NCBI GenBank assembly: GCA_964566895.1
Contig: CAZMJP010000011.1
Coordinates: 1-25,289, forward strand
Direction: 5' to 3'
From: CAZMJP01 sp964566895
GTDB taxonomy: Bacteria; Patescibacteriota; Patescibacteriia; UBA2591; UBA6264
Length of the DNA stretch: 25,289 bases
The number at the start of each line of letters is the position of its first letter. Position 1 is the stretch's first letter. The position numbers and the translations under genes are program-made. This document shows, piece after piece, positions 6,188-14,047 of the stretch. A model generated the notes under the pieces. That model saw nothing but the letters and a program-made list of their open reading frames with translations, searched no databases and had not been told where the DNA came from.

Positions 6188-7966
6188 CTATTCTGTAACC
6201 CTGCCCAATCCTTGACCAATCGGATCATCTATTAGCTCAGTAGTTAGAGAACTAACCTGAAGAGAAATTTGACCGTCAGTAAACTGATCCCTGGCAGTCA
6301 AATAGATTTCTTGAGTTAAAGGTAGAAATAAATCAAATTGGGCTAAGGTTGGTCTGATACTTATTTCAAACCCAGCCTCAACTAATGAATATGGCCCACC
6401 CTGATAAATGGACAAATCGGAAATTTGCCAAAAAACCTGATGATTATCTCCGTCATACGAGACTGTACCATAACTGGCTTCAGTTCTACCGACCCAGTTA
6501 ACCCACTCGGGCAGCTGGGTTTTAATAAAAATGCTTTCAACTGGATTGGTCGTATTTTTAACTTGCCAAAAAATCCAATAGCGGGTTTCTTCGCCAATTC
6601 TGGGAGGTAATGGTCCTTGGCCAATGGCCAGACGTTCGTCATTATAATAACGAGCGGCCGCCTTAAGCCCCAAATTAGTTCCAATTTTCACTTTTATTTG
6701 TTCACCCTTTATCTCCCACTCCCTTTCTTTGCCGACAAACTTACCTTTGGCTAAAATCTGAATTGTCATTTCTGCCTGAGAATAATGGCCTTTTACCGCT
6801 TCAAGGCCGGATTTAATTGGCAAACTAAAACTGATTTTACCTTTATCCCCGGGCGAAACCTCCTCAGATAACCATAATAAGGATTGGGACAAACGATTAA
6901 AATCTATGTACTGATTATCACTCAATGCCAATTCTAGAGTAAGGTCTTTAACTGTTTCCCGGCTATTATTGGAATAAATTAAATCCACAGGCAAAACTTC
7001 GCCCCAGTTGCAAACCTGATATCCCCCGACAAAATCGTCAGATTGTTTCTCCTCTACCCCTGATAAAGGATGAAGGGGATTAACTTGCAATGAAACATTA
7101 AAATCAAGCTCGGTAACAGATATCTTTTTCTCTTGGGTAATCTGAAGGAAAGAATCTCCATTATTAATCAGCCCAGCCCGCAGTTTAAAAATCGCCTCTT
7201 GAAGACTGCTATTTTCCAAATAACCGCTAAACTCCAACTTCTTTTTTTTAAAAGGACCTAAATCGTTAATCCTCCATTTAACTGTATGTTTATCTTCATC
7301 TGCTATAATTTCATCTCCCCCTTGGGCGAGGGAAAAATCTTCCGGACAATCAATAACCACTTCTGTCTGGGGAATTATCTCGGAAGTAATATTCTCTAAA
7401 TAAATGACGGATTTTATTTCGTCAAAAAAAGAGCCCTTCTCGGGCATATTCCAGGTAATAAAAATTGGAGATTCCAGGGCTACAGAAGAAGACAAATTTT
7501 TTTGAAATTCGGAAGAAAAGTCTTGTAGCTGAAAACTTAAATATCCGTTGAAAAACTGCACTTTGTCTGCCTGGCCGAAAATGCGCCCCTTTAATTCAAT
7601 TTCTTTTAATTCTCCTTTTTTAACATCGCTGAATAACCAAGTACATTGGTCGGCTAAAACTTGATTACATTGAGGCTCGCTAAAAGTCAGAACGAAACCC
7701 TGAGAAAATTTTAAAACCGCCTGCACGTTTTTTAAATCTCGCGCTTCTCTATTTTTAATAAATATAGAAAAGGTCTTTTCCTGTCCCGTAATTTGAGTCG
7801 GGTCTCCTTCAAGCCAAAAACTAACCCCTTCATCCTGATTGTTCAATCTCGGTTGAACGGAATAATGGAAAAAGCTAATTAAGCTGACGGCCAAGATAAA
7901 AATCAAAAAAACAAAAATGAGACCAAAAAAACTCGAAGCTCTGTTTTTCGGTTGTTTTACGCCCAT
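6188..7966 (-). CDS. Membrane-anchored surface protein with repeated beta-sandwich (DUF11/CARDB-like) domains
   Basis: A 592-aa protein with a short basic N-terminus and one hydrophobic helix (residues about 10-33, FFGLIFVFLIFILAV), then an extracytoplasmic region. That region is rich in beta-type sequence with recurring patterns typical of DUF11-like stalk domains: KTFSIFIKNREARDLKNVQ, IYLENITSEIIPQTEVVI, DLIYSNNSRETVKDLTL, IFWQVKNTTNPVESI. I count about four such modules. No catalytic motif is visible. It is the last gene of a probable unit with the glycosyltransferase (8564-9745) and a small membrane protein (8059-8520), and ends at a terminator. A structural or adhesive envelope role is inferred. 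Family assignment is by pattern only. Confidence 0.75.
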   Translation of the reverse strand: MGVKQPKNRASSFFGLIFVFLIFILAVSLISFFHYSVQPRLNNQDEGVSFWLEGDPTQITGQEKTFSIFIKNREARDLKNVQAVLKFSQGFVLTFSEPQCNQVLADQCTWLFSDVKKGELKEIELKGRIFGQADKVQFFNGYLSFQLQDFSSEFQKNLSSSVALESPIFITWNMPEKGSFFDEIKSVIYLENITSEIIPQTEVVIDCPEDFSLAQGGDEIIADEDKHTVKWRINDLGPFKKKKLEFSGYLENSSLQEAIFKLRAGLINNGDSFLQITQEKKISVTELDFNVSLQVNPLHPLSGVEEKQSDDFVGGYQVCNWGEVLPVDLIYSNNSRETVKDLTLELALSDNQYIDFNRLSQSLLWLSEEVSPGDKGKISFSLPIKSGLEAVKGHYSQAEMTIQILAKGKFVGKEREWEIKGEQIKVKIGTNLGLKAAARYYNDERLAIGQGPLPPRIGEETRYWIFWQVKNTTNPVESIFIKTQLPEWVNWVGRTEASYGTVSYDGDNHQVFWQISDLSIYQGGPYSLVEAGFEISIRPTLAQFDLFLPLTQEIYLTARDQFTDGQISLQVSSLTTELIDDPIGQGLGRVTE

Positions 7967-7988
7967 TATGACAAAATCACGAATAACC

Positions 7989-8055
7989 CACTAATTTCGG
8001 ACTCCTTGTCTATCAAACAAATAAATATTTGTAGTAACTCGTGACAAAATTAGTG
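7989..8055. repeat. Nested palindrome between two envelope genes
   Basis: CACTAATTT (7989-7997) pairs with AAATTAGTG (8047-8055), enclosing a second perfect hairpin CAAATA/TATTTG (8018-8031). It begins right after the stop codon of the gene at 8059-8520. No T-run follows on the minus strand. It could be a MITE-like relic or an mRNA-stabilising structure. Confidence 0.6.
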
Positions 8056-8058
8056 AGA

Positions 8059-8520
8059 CTAACGATTAAGCATTTGTTCAATTGTCGCAACCACCTGAGA
8101 ATCTTTTCTAAGTCTTTCAATAAACAAAATATGGGCCCGGGTAATCTCCATCTCGCTTTCGGGCAAATGAAATTCGTCGCTGATACCGACTAAAGAAACT
8201 TGTGACTGGGGTGGCTGTCCTTCTTCTGCTGGGGTGTTTTGTTGGACTTGGAGATAATAAACATTGCGCAAGACCACTCGGTTAGAGTTTTGTTTAACAA
8301 TGTTCCCAAAATACGTCCGTCCGTTGGTCAAAAAAACAGCAGACCATGACGTTTTAGCGGCAGAAGAGGAAAAAATTATCAAGACCAAGAAGACAATAAC
8401 GGCAATCAAAATAATAATTCCAACAATCAATAAAACCAATCCTTTCCGTCCCGCCGCGTTTGACTTCTTAGAATCCAAGATGCTCTCTGACGCCTCAGGC
8501 TTCCTCGTTGAATCTAACAT
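8059..8520 (-). CDS. Small single-pass membrane protein of unknown function
   Basis: A 153-aa protein with a hydrophilic, Ser/Lys-rich N-terminus (about 27 residues), a strong membrane segment (about 28-51, LVLLIVGIIILIAVIVFLVL), then a soluble domain starting WSAVFLTNGRTYFGNIV and VVLRNVYYLQV. This arrangement resembles a conserved hypothetical protein that I associate with Patescibacteria; I know no function for it. A -10-like TATAAT lies at 8543-8548 upstream with only a weak -35, so it may have its own start or be read from the glycosyltransferase 43 nt upstream. Its place between a glycosyltransferase and a surface protein suggests an envelope role, by inference only. Confidence 0.8.
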   Translation of the reverse strand: MLDSTRKPEASESILDSKKSNAAGRKGLVLLIVGIIILIAVIVFLVLIIFSSSAAKTSWSAVFLTNGRTYFGNIVKQNSNRVVLRNVYYLQVQQNTPAEEGQPPQSQVSLVGISDEFHLPESEMEITRAHILFIERLRKDSQVVATIEQMLNR

Positions 8521-8563
8521 AACAAAGATGTTAATTTAATTAATTATAAATAAATTATTTAAA

Positions 8564-9745
8564 CTAAATTGCAGCCGCCTCTTTATAAACCCCGAGAGTT
8601 TGTCGGGCACATTTTCTCCAGCAAAATTTACCCGCCCGCTTCCGCCCTCCGATACTCAACTTCCTTCTTAAGTCCCGATCAACTGATAAATTATACATGG
8701 ATTGAGCTATTTTTGCAACATTATAAGGGTCAATTAAAAGAGCGACCCCTTTGGCAATTTCTGGCATAGAAGAGATGTTACTGGTAATTACCGGCACTCC
8801 TTTAGCCATCGCCTCAATAACCGGCAAACCAAATCCTTCGTGGAGAGAAGGAAAAATAAATATATCCGCGCCGGCAAAAAGGGCGTTTAGGTCATCTGCG
8901 GGAATATAACCCGGCAAAATAATATCCTTTTTATATTTTGAAAGAGAAATCTTTCTTTGTATTTTTACAAATCTCGTCCCTTTAGCTCCGGCCAAAACTA
9001 ATTGGCAATCAAAAAACTGGTAATTTTTTGATTGTTCTGGAGAATGAGTCAATTTATTTCTGAACTGTTCATAAGCGGAAATAACCTGAACAATATTTTT
9101 TCTTGGATCAAGAGTGCCTAAAAAAAGAAAATAATTTTTTTTAATACCGTATTTGTGTTTTATTTTTTTAACCTCCGTCTTTGTCTCCTTTTTAAAAAAA
9201 CGTTTATCAAGGCCGTTAAAAATAACCCTTATCTTTTTATTACTTAAGTTAAAAATCTTTTTTAAATCCCTAGCCGTAGAATTAGAAACGGCAATAATCT
9301 TCCTTGCCTGTTTTAAGATGCGAGGGATGTCCCTTTTTAAACGGCCAACATTTTCTTTTAAATACAATTCGGGAAACTTATAAATACCCAAATCATGAAC
9401 CGTTATCACACTATTGCCTTTATAAGAAGACGGCAAAGAAAAAACAGGAGAATGAAAAACATCCAACTTTTCTCGGTCTAAAATAGCGCTGACCAAAAAA
9501 TGCGAGTAACCGACCGGCATTAATCGGCTATATTGAACAAAGGGGAAAAACCTGATAAAAACATTATTTTGTTTAAATTTGGCTAACCTTTTTTTCTGCA
9601 CTGAACGGTCAAAAAACAAGATATAGGTATTTTTTTTATCAATACTCAACAAATGTCTAACTAGCTGGTAAGTATAATGACCAATCCCAGCGCCTTCGCC
9701 CTTTTCTGGGTTCAAAATTGTCCGACAATCTATGCCAATTCTCAT
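8564..9745 (-). CDS. Glycosyltransferase family 4
   Basis: A 393-aa GT-B fold enzyme. The N-terminus MRIGIDCRTI...GIGHYTYQLV is the acceptor half. The donor half begins near residue 205 with FLFLGTLDPRKNI and carries the E-x7-E motif in EGFGLPVIEAMAKGVPVITS, as in GT4 enzymes that use nucleotide sugars. It probably acts at the cytoplasmic face in surface polysaccharide or glycoprotein synthesis; sugar and acceptor cannot be told. Near residues 235-250 the protein has THSPEQSKNYQFFDCQ, encoded partly by an 11-bp inverted repeat (9006-9016 with 9024-9034), possibly another small in-frame insertion. It is divergent from smpB with its own promoter at 9810-9837. Confidence 0.92.
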   Translation of the reverse strand: MRIGIDCRTILNPEKGEGAGIGHYTYQLVRHLLSIDKKNTYILFFDRSVQKKRLAKFKQNNVFIRFFPFVQYSRLMPVGYSHFLVSAILDREKLDVFHSPVFSLPSSYKGNSVITVHDLGIYKFPELYLKENVGRLKRDIPRILKQARKIIAVSNSTARDLKKIFNLSNKKIRVIFNGLDKRFFKKETKTEVKKIKHKYGIKKNYFLFLGTLDPRKNIVQVISAYEQFRNKLTHSPEQSKNYQFFDCQLVLAGAKGTRFVKIQRKISLSKYKKDIILPGYIPADDLNALFAGADIFIFPSLHEGFGLPVIEAMAKGVPVITSNISSMPEIAKGVALLIDPYNVAKIAQSMYNLSVDRDLRRKLSIGGRKRAGKFCWRKCARQTLGVYKEAAAI

Positions 9746-9809
9746 TTTAATAATTTAATAATTAAATTGCCGCGAAACTAAACCCCGCCATACGGGACAA
9801 TTTAACAAT

Positions 9810-9837
9810 ATTATAATATATTTCAAAAAAAAAGCAA
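9810..9837 (-). promoter_or_regulatory. Probable promoter of the glycosyltransferase unit
   Basis: Minus strand: -35 TTGCTT (9832-9837), 16-bp spacer, perfect -10 TATAAT (9810-9815). The 5' leader would be about 60 nt and contains a small CCCG/CGGG hairpin at 9784-9796. Confidence 0.5.
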
Positions 9838-9848
9838 TGTGCTACAAT
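9821..9848 (+). promoter_or_regulatory. smpB: Possible smpB promoter
   Basis: -35-like TTTCAA (9821-9826), 16-bp spacer, -10 TACAAT (9843-9848). Transcription would begin near 9855, leaving a short leader of about 17 nt. It overlaps the divergent promoter on the other strand. Confidence 0.4.
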
Positions 9849-9871
9849 GTTGATATGTTAAAATATTTTTT

Positions 9872-10333
9872 ATGCCAGTAATAACCGTCAACAAAAAAGT
9901 CTATTATGACTATAATATTCTCGAAACCTTTGAGGCCGGGATTGTTCTTTCCGGACCAGAGGTTAAATCAATCAAAACCGGGCAAGTCAATCTTTCCGGG
10001 GGCTACGTTACCATTGATGCCAAAGAAATTCCTTGGCTAATCAATGTTCATATCTCCCCTTATCCCCCGGCTTTTGCCGTCCAACAAAACTATAATCCAA
10101 CTCAAAATAGAAAACTTCTTTTACATAAAAAAGAGATTGCTTCGTTAATCGGCAAAAAAAGAACGCCGGGGCTGACCATTATCCCCCTTAAAATACACAA
10201 TAAGAAAGGACTGATTAAAATTGAAATTGGGCTAGCTAAAGGAAAGAAAAAGTGGGACAAAAGAGAAACCATTAAAAAACGCGAGGTCAAAAGAAAAATC
10301 CAACAAGCCCTGAAGCGAAATCATCCCAATTAA
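9872..10333 (+). CDS. smpB: SsrA-binding protein SmpB
   Basis: A 153-aa basic protein of normal family length that binds tmRNA and brings it to stalled ribosomes in trans-translation. Family signatures are YDYNILETFEAGIVLSGPEV, the VNLSGGYV strand, the Tyr/Pro-rich HISPYPPA segment, RKLLLHKKEI and the basic C-terminal tail GKKKWDKRETIKKR, which folds in the ribosomal decoding site. The ATG has no Shine-Dalgarno site. No tmRNA gene is visible in this window. It is a single gene divergent from the glycosyltransferase, followed by a separate promoter for the next plus-strand gene. Confidence 0.97.
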   Translation: MPVITVNKKVYYDYNILETFEAGIVLSGPEVKSIKTGQVNLSGGYVTIDAKEIPWLINVHISPYPPAFAVQQNYNPTQNRKLLLHKKEIASLIGKKRTPGLTIIPLKIHNKKGLIKIEIGLAKGKKKWDKRETIKKREVKRKIQQALKRNHPN

Positions 10334-10380
10334 GAAAATTTCCGCTCCACCAGCCAAAATTTTGACCTAAAGACGAGATA

Positions 10381-10408
10381 TTGACAAAATCAGCTTAAAC
10401 GCTATCCT
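10381..10408 (+). promoter_or_regulatory. Promoter of the HD-GYP-like gene
   Basis: Consensus -35 TTGACA (10381-10386), 16-bp spacer, -10 TATCCT (10403-10408). Transcription would start near 10415, downstream of the first in-frame ATG at 10410, which supports the later start at 10461. Confidence 0.6.
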
Positions 10409-10444
10409 AATGACGATAGTAATACGCTCTTTCAACTCAAAACT

Positions 10445-10450
10445 GGAGGA
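10445..10450 (+). promoter_or_regulatory. Shine-Dalgarno site deciding the start of the HD-GYP-like gene
   Basis: GGAGGA lies 10 nt before the ATG at 10461. Most genes in this window lack such a site. Confidence 0.7.
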
Positions 10451-10460
10451 AAAAAGAGAA

Positions 10461-11828
10461 ATGAATGAAAATTCAGAAAACACCCAGAATTCCGACACCA
10501 AACTGACAAAAATTCTGGACCTGCTAACGGCCCAGATAGAACTGCTAAAAATTATCCTCTCGAAAAGGTCTGACTCAATTCCCCCCTCAGTAGATGAAAG
10601 GTTAGACGATAATTCAGCTCAATTGTCTCCGTCTCCGCCGCCACCTCAACCTATAAAACCCCAACCTCTACCCGTAGAACCTCTACCCGTAGAACCTCAG
10701 CCCGTAGCCGCAGAGTCATTCACTCCAGCAAACCATCATAATAGTGATTCTGAGGAATACCCTTTTGCCTCTTTGGAAGACCTAAAAAAAGCCCTAAAAG
10801 AGAAATTTCAGCCGAAGCCAGTCGCAGAGCAATCTGTCCCGCTCAATCAGTCCTCAATCCCGACCCCGCCAATCCCGACCCCGCCAATCCCGACCTATGA
10901 AAATTTTTGTCATAAAATAGAGGTGATATTTAGGGAGACAAGAGAGAAAAGAAAAATCGATTTTAACCTCTTGCAAGAACTATATCAACTTATCATCTCT
11001 AGACCGTCGGGGGAGTCGAGAGAGATTGAAGCGAGAACGTTTTTTCTTAAAAGGGACAGGAACTCGGTTAGCAATCCGAGTTGTCCGGCCAAACACGCGG
11101 TTGATACGTCCATTTTGGCGACATTAATCGCTAAGGAGCTGGGATATGATGAGCAAAAAATCCAGCCCCTGCGTTTGGCGGCTCTCCTTCACGATATCGG
11201 GACAACCCTAATACCGAAAGGAATCTTGAAAAAGCCGGGACAACTCTCGGCCGAGGAACTTACTCTTATTAGAAAAGCCCCTGCCGACGCTTTTACTCTC
11301 CTAAATCAGCTCCCGGAGACAAAACAATATCCTTGGGCTGAGATAATGACGTTTATCCGGGAAAGTAAGGAAGGGGAAGACGGGTCGGGATACCCAAGCG
11401 GATTAAGTGGCAAAAATATCAGCGAGCAAGCCAAAATAATCGGCCTCTCTGAAATCTTTGCAACCTTAACCGAGGGTCGGGGCTATCGCAAGGGCCTGCT
11501 TCCTTATCAGGCGGTAACTAAGGTTATGCAGATGAAAGGCAAGTTCCCGCTCCGGCTGTTTAAAACTCTATTTAAAATTACGGGTATTTATCCAGTCGGA
11601 ACAATTGTCGTCTTGAGTAGCGGGGAGTGGGCAATGGTTGTCAAAACTACCGCTATCGAAGGCAGACCAGTAGTAGAGATATTACTGGATAGCAAGAACC
11701 ATCCATTAACCGAAAAGGTCACCAAAGATTTGACCTCTGAAGAATCTTCGGTGATAACAATCGACGGAGTGGTGACTGAGACAGCAGACATCGAAAAAAT
11801 ACTTATTAAGGATTCTGGAAAAATATAA
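10461..11828 (+). CDS. Degenerate HD-GYP-like domain protein with proline-rich linker
   Basis: A 455-aa protein, taking the ATG behind GGAGGA; an earlier ATG at 10410 precedes the predicted transcription start. Residues 1-40 are a short helical segment, about 45-160 a Pro-rich linker with PLPVEP and IPTPP repeats, and about 200-390 an HD domain: a first His in KHAVDT, HDIG in LLHDIGTTLIPKGILKKPG, and DGSGYPSGLSG. The C-terminal YPVGTIVVLSSGEWAMVV is the usual post-HD-GYP tail. The His of the usual HP and HHE motifs are replaced (IRKAP, IRESKEGEDGSGYP), so metal binding and cyclic-di-GMP cleavage are doubtful. No membrane or receiver domain is seen. It is a single-gene unit with its own promoter and terminator. 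Confidence 0.85.
   Translation: MNENSENTQNSDTKLTKILDLLTAQIELLKIILSKRSDSIPPSVDERLDDNSAQLSPSPPPPQPIKPQPLPVEPLPVEPQPVAAESFTPANHHNSDSEEYPFASLEDLKKALKEKFQPKPVAEQSVPLNQSSIPTPPIPTPPIPTYENFCHKIEVIFRETREKRKIDFNLLQELYQLIISRPSGESREIEARTFFLKRDRNSVSNPSCPAKHAVDTSILATLIAKELGYDEQKIQPLRLAALLHDIGTTLIPKGILKKPGQLSAEELTLIRKAPADAFTLLNQLPETKQYPWAEIMTFIRESKEGEDGSGYPSGLSGKNISEQAKIIGLSEIFATLTEGRGYRKGLLPYQAVTKVMQMKGKFPLRLFKTLFKITGIYPVGTIVVLSSGEWAMVVKTTAIEGRPVVEILLDSKNHPLTEKVTKDLTSEESSVITIDGVVTETADIEKILIKDSGKI
10665..10707 (+). repeat. 15-bp tandem repeat encoding PLPVE
   Basis: Two perfect 15-bp units (10665-10679, 10680-10694) and a third partial one, all in frame, extend the Pro-rich linker. Confidence 0.85.
10856..10895 (+). 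repeat. 15-bp tandem repeat encoding IPTPP
   Basis: AATCCCGACCCCGCC is repeated twice perfectly and a third time in part, in frame, just before the HD region. Confidence 0.85.
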
Positions 11829-11866
11829 AATCGCAGGAACGAATTTCTGCGGTTTTATATTTTTTT
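11821..11866. terminator. Bidirectional intrinsic terminator
   Basis: ATAAAATCGCAG (11825-11836) pairs with CTGCGGTTTTAT (11847-11858) with one G-T pair, followed by T-rich sequence on the plus strand and preceded by A-rich sequence. It can therefore serve the HD-GYP-like gene and the convergent MacB-like gene. Confidence 0.9.
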
Positions 11867-11904
11867 GTTTAAAAATTCAATTTTCAGAATTTGGAATTCA
11901 ACTC

Positions 11905-13152
11905 CTACTCGTACCTTAACGCCTCAATTGGATTTTTCAAAGAAGCCTTCCGGGCCGGATAAAGACCAAAGACCAAACCGACAAAAGCGGCTACGCCCAA
12001 ACCTAAAAAAATAGCCGTCAAGGAAATGGTAAAACGCCAACCAGAACCGATAACCCTAACTAAAACCAATGAAGTAAGGTAAGATAAACTGACACCGCCG
12101 GCAATGCCCGCTAAACCGCCAACTACGGTCAAAACCACTGATTCAATTAAAAAATGAATTAAAATATCTTTATTCCTCGCTCCCAAAGCTTTACGTAAGC
12201 CAATTTCCCGCGTTTTTTCCGTAACCGAGACCAACATAATGTTCATAATCCCCACTCCGCCGACAATCAAAGAAATGGCGGCAATTGAAGTCAGAAGAAC
12301 AGTTAAAACCGTAGTGATTAAGCCTATTCTCTCGATTATATCTTTAGGAGTGGTGATATGAAAATCGTCATCTTTGGGGTCTTCAATATTATGTAAATCG
12401 CGCAAAGTTACTTTTATATCCTCCACTACTCCCGGCACTGCCGCTTCATCCTTGGCTAGAATATGAACTTCCTGATAATAATCAACCCCTAAAAGATATT
12501 TTTGAGCTGTGGTGTAGGGGACAACCACAAATTTATCCATATCAATAAAAGAGGAAATCTGCCCTTTGGAAGGCAAAATGGCAACCACGCGAAAATATTT
12601 ATTTTTAATTTTGATTTTTTCTCCTAAAGCGTCGGAAGAACCGAATAATTCTTCTTTAACTTTCGAACCGATAATAGCCACCGCGGCTCGCGATTTAATG
12701 TCGTCCTCGGTAAAATAATTTCCTTGTTCCGGATAGATATTATAAATTTTAGCCAGCCAGTCCGCGTTCCAGCCAAGAATCGTCGGCTTATAACTTTCTC
12801 CTCCATAAGAGACACTGCCCGGCACCATCAACGAAGGGGTAATATCAACCAAATCTGGAACATTATTTTTATTTTTTAAAGCGTCAATTTCTCTATCTTT
12901 TAAAGAGTCGGCAAATAACACATCGGTTATATCTGTCAACCCCTTCGGTTCTTTGCCGGGGTTAATTTGAATAAAACTGCTCCCCAACGTCTCCACTTCA
13001 CTCAAGATCAACTGCTTCGCCCCTTGACCGATGGACATTATTAAAATAACCGAAGCAATGCCGATGACAATTCCTAAAATAGTCAAAAAAGAACGGGATT
13101 TATTCGTTTTTAAACCAATTAAAACATTTTTAAAAATATACTTGTTTCTCAT
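11905..13152 (-). CDS. MacB/FtsX-like ABC transporter permease
   Basis: A 415-aa integral membrane protein. A first membrane helix (SRSFLTILGIVIGIASVILIM, about residues 18-40) is followed by a long extracytoplasmic MacB periplasmic core domain (about 45-280), then three helices in the FtsX domain: AISLIVGGVGIMNIMLVSVTEKTREIGLRKALGA, an ESVVLTVVGGLAGI helix, and LGLGVAAFVGLVFGLYPARKA at the end. The EIGLRKALGA segment is the coupling helix typical of this family. It works with the ATPase encoded 48 nt upstream and the adaptor before it, as a mechanotransmission-type exporter; substrate unknown (peptide, lipoprotein or drug). No outer membrane partner is present, as expected of a cell without a classical outer membrane. 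Confidence 0.93.
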   Translation of the reverse strand: MRNKYIFKNVLIGLKTNKSRSFLTILGIVIGIASVILIMSIGQGAKQLILSEVETLGSSFIQINPGKEPKGLTDITDVLFADSLKDREIDALKNKNNVPDLVDITPSLMVPGSVSYGGESYKPTILGWNADWLAKIYNIYPEQGNYFTEDDIKSRAAVAIIGSKVKEELFGSSDALGEKIKIKNKYFRVVAILPSKGQISSFIDMDKFVVVPYTTAQKYLLGVDYYQEVHILAKDEAAVPGVVEDIKVTLRDLHNIEDPKDDDFHITTPKDIIERIGLITTVLTVLLTSIAAISLIVGGVGIMNIMLVSVTEKTREIGLRKALGARNKDILIHFLIESVVLTVVGGLAGIAGGVSLSYLTSLVLVRVIGSGWRFTISLTAIFLGLGVAAFVGLVFGLYPARKASLKNPIEALRYE

Positions 13153-13200
13153 CCGCTTAAAATTTAAAAATCTCTGAAGTAAAGACTCCCAAACAAAAAA

Positions 13201-13929
13201 TTATTTTTTAAATCCGTCTTTGGCAAAACGCCGTTCACTCACTATTTCGTCCCTGACAATCTCCCCGTCCTTTAATTCAATGATTCTTTTTGCCATCTCC
13301 GAGGTATATTTCTCGTGGGTCACCATAATAATAGTGTGTCCTTTATCATTGAGCTTTTGAATAACATCCATAACAACCTGACCTGATTTTGAATCAAGAT
13401 TGCCGGTCGGCTCATCGGCAAAAATCACATCGGGGTCGTTTACCAAGGCTCGGGCAATAGCCACCCTTTGCTGCTCGCCTCCGGATAATTGAGACCGGTC
13501 GCGATCTAAACGATGTAACAAGCCCACCGCCTCGATAGCTTTTTCGGTTTTTTCATCCCATAAAGATTCCTTAACTCGAGAATAATAAAGAGGCATTTTA
13601 ACATTGTCCAAGACACTTATCCGGGGCAATAAATTAAAGGATTGGAAAATAAAACCCATTTTTGCATTTCTGATTTGAGCCAATTCGTCGTCGGTATATT
13701 CGTTTATTGATTTACCTTCAAAATGATATTTCCCCCGAGTCGGCCGGTCCAAAAATCCCAAAATATGAAGCAGGGTTGATTTACCCGAACCCGAGGGACC
13801 CATAATCGCCACGAATTCACCGCGGTCAATACTAAAACGAACTCCGCGCAAAGCCGAAGTTCCCACCTCCTCTTGGCTATAAATTTTCTCTATGTTTTCG
13901 ACTCTGATTAAAGACATACTATACGCCAT
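13201..13929 (-). CDS. MacB/LolD-type ABC transporter ATPase
   Basis: A 242-aa ATPase with all motifs: Walker A GPSGSGKST, Q-loop FIFQSFNLLPR, signature LSGGEQQRVAIARAL, Walker B VIFADEPTGNLDS and the switch His in VTHE. FADEPTGNLD and the Q-loop context are typical of the LolD/MacB class that pairs with FtsX-type permeases. The ORF may start here or four codons later at 13917, where MSLIRVENI is the more usual family N-terminus; neither has a Shine-Dalgarno site. The permease follows after 48 nt, while a 118-nt G-run-rich spacer separates it from the upstream adaptor gene. Confidence 0.95.
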   Translation of the reverse strand: MAYSMSLIRVENIEKIYSQEEVGTSALRGVRFSIDRGEFVAIMGPSGSGKSTLLHILGFLDRPTRGKYHFEGKSINEYTDDELAQIRNAKMGFIFQSFNLLPRISVLDNVKMPLYYSRVKESLWDEKTEKAIEAVGLLHRLDRDRSQLSGGEQQRVAIARALVNDPDVIFADEPTGNLDSKSGQVVMDVIQKLNDKGHTIIMVTHEKYTSEMAKRIIELKDGEIVRDEIVSERRFAKDGFKK

Positions 13930-13981
13930 CGCTAAAATAAAAAATCAAAAATAAAAAACAAAACTTCTTTTCTTCCTGATT

Positions 13982-14041
13982 CCCCAATCCCCGATTTCCC
14001 AAATACCCCCTCTCCCCATATTCCCAAGTTCCCATATCCCC
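13982..14041 (-). repeat. G-run repeat with quadruplex potential between adaptor and ATPase genes
   Basis: On the minus (coding) strand eight runs of 3-5 G occur within 60 bp, spaced by 3-7 bases, most in GGGGAT/GGGAA-type words. Four or more such runs within short spacing meet the usual pattern for an RNA or DNA G-quadruplex. The words form an irregular repeat rather than a gene. Confidence 0.65.
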
Positions 14042-14047
14042 ATACTC

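Noticed and set aside
10410..10460. Upstream start of the HD-GYP-like protein at ATG 10410
   Set aside because: It precedes the transcription start predicted from TTGACA/TATCCT and has no ribosome-binding site, while ATG 10461 follows GGAGGA.
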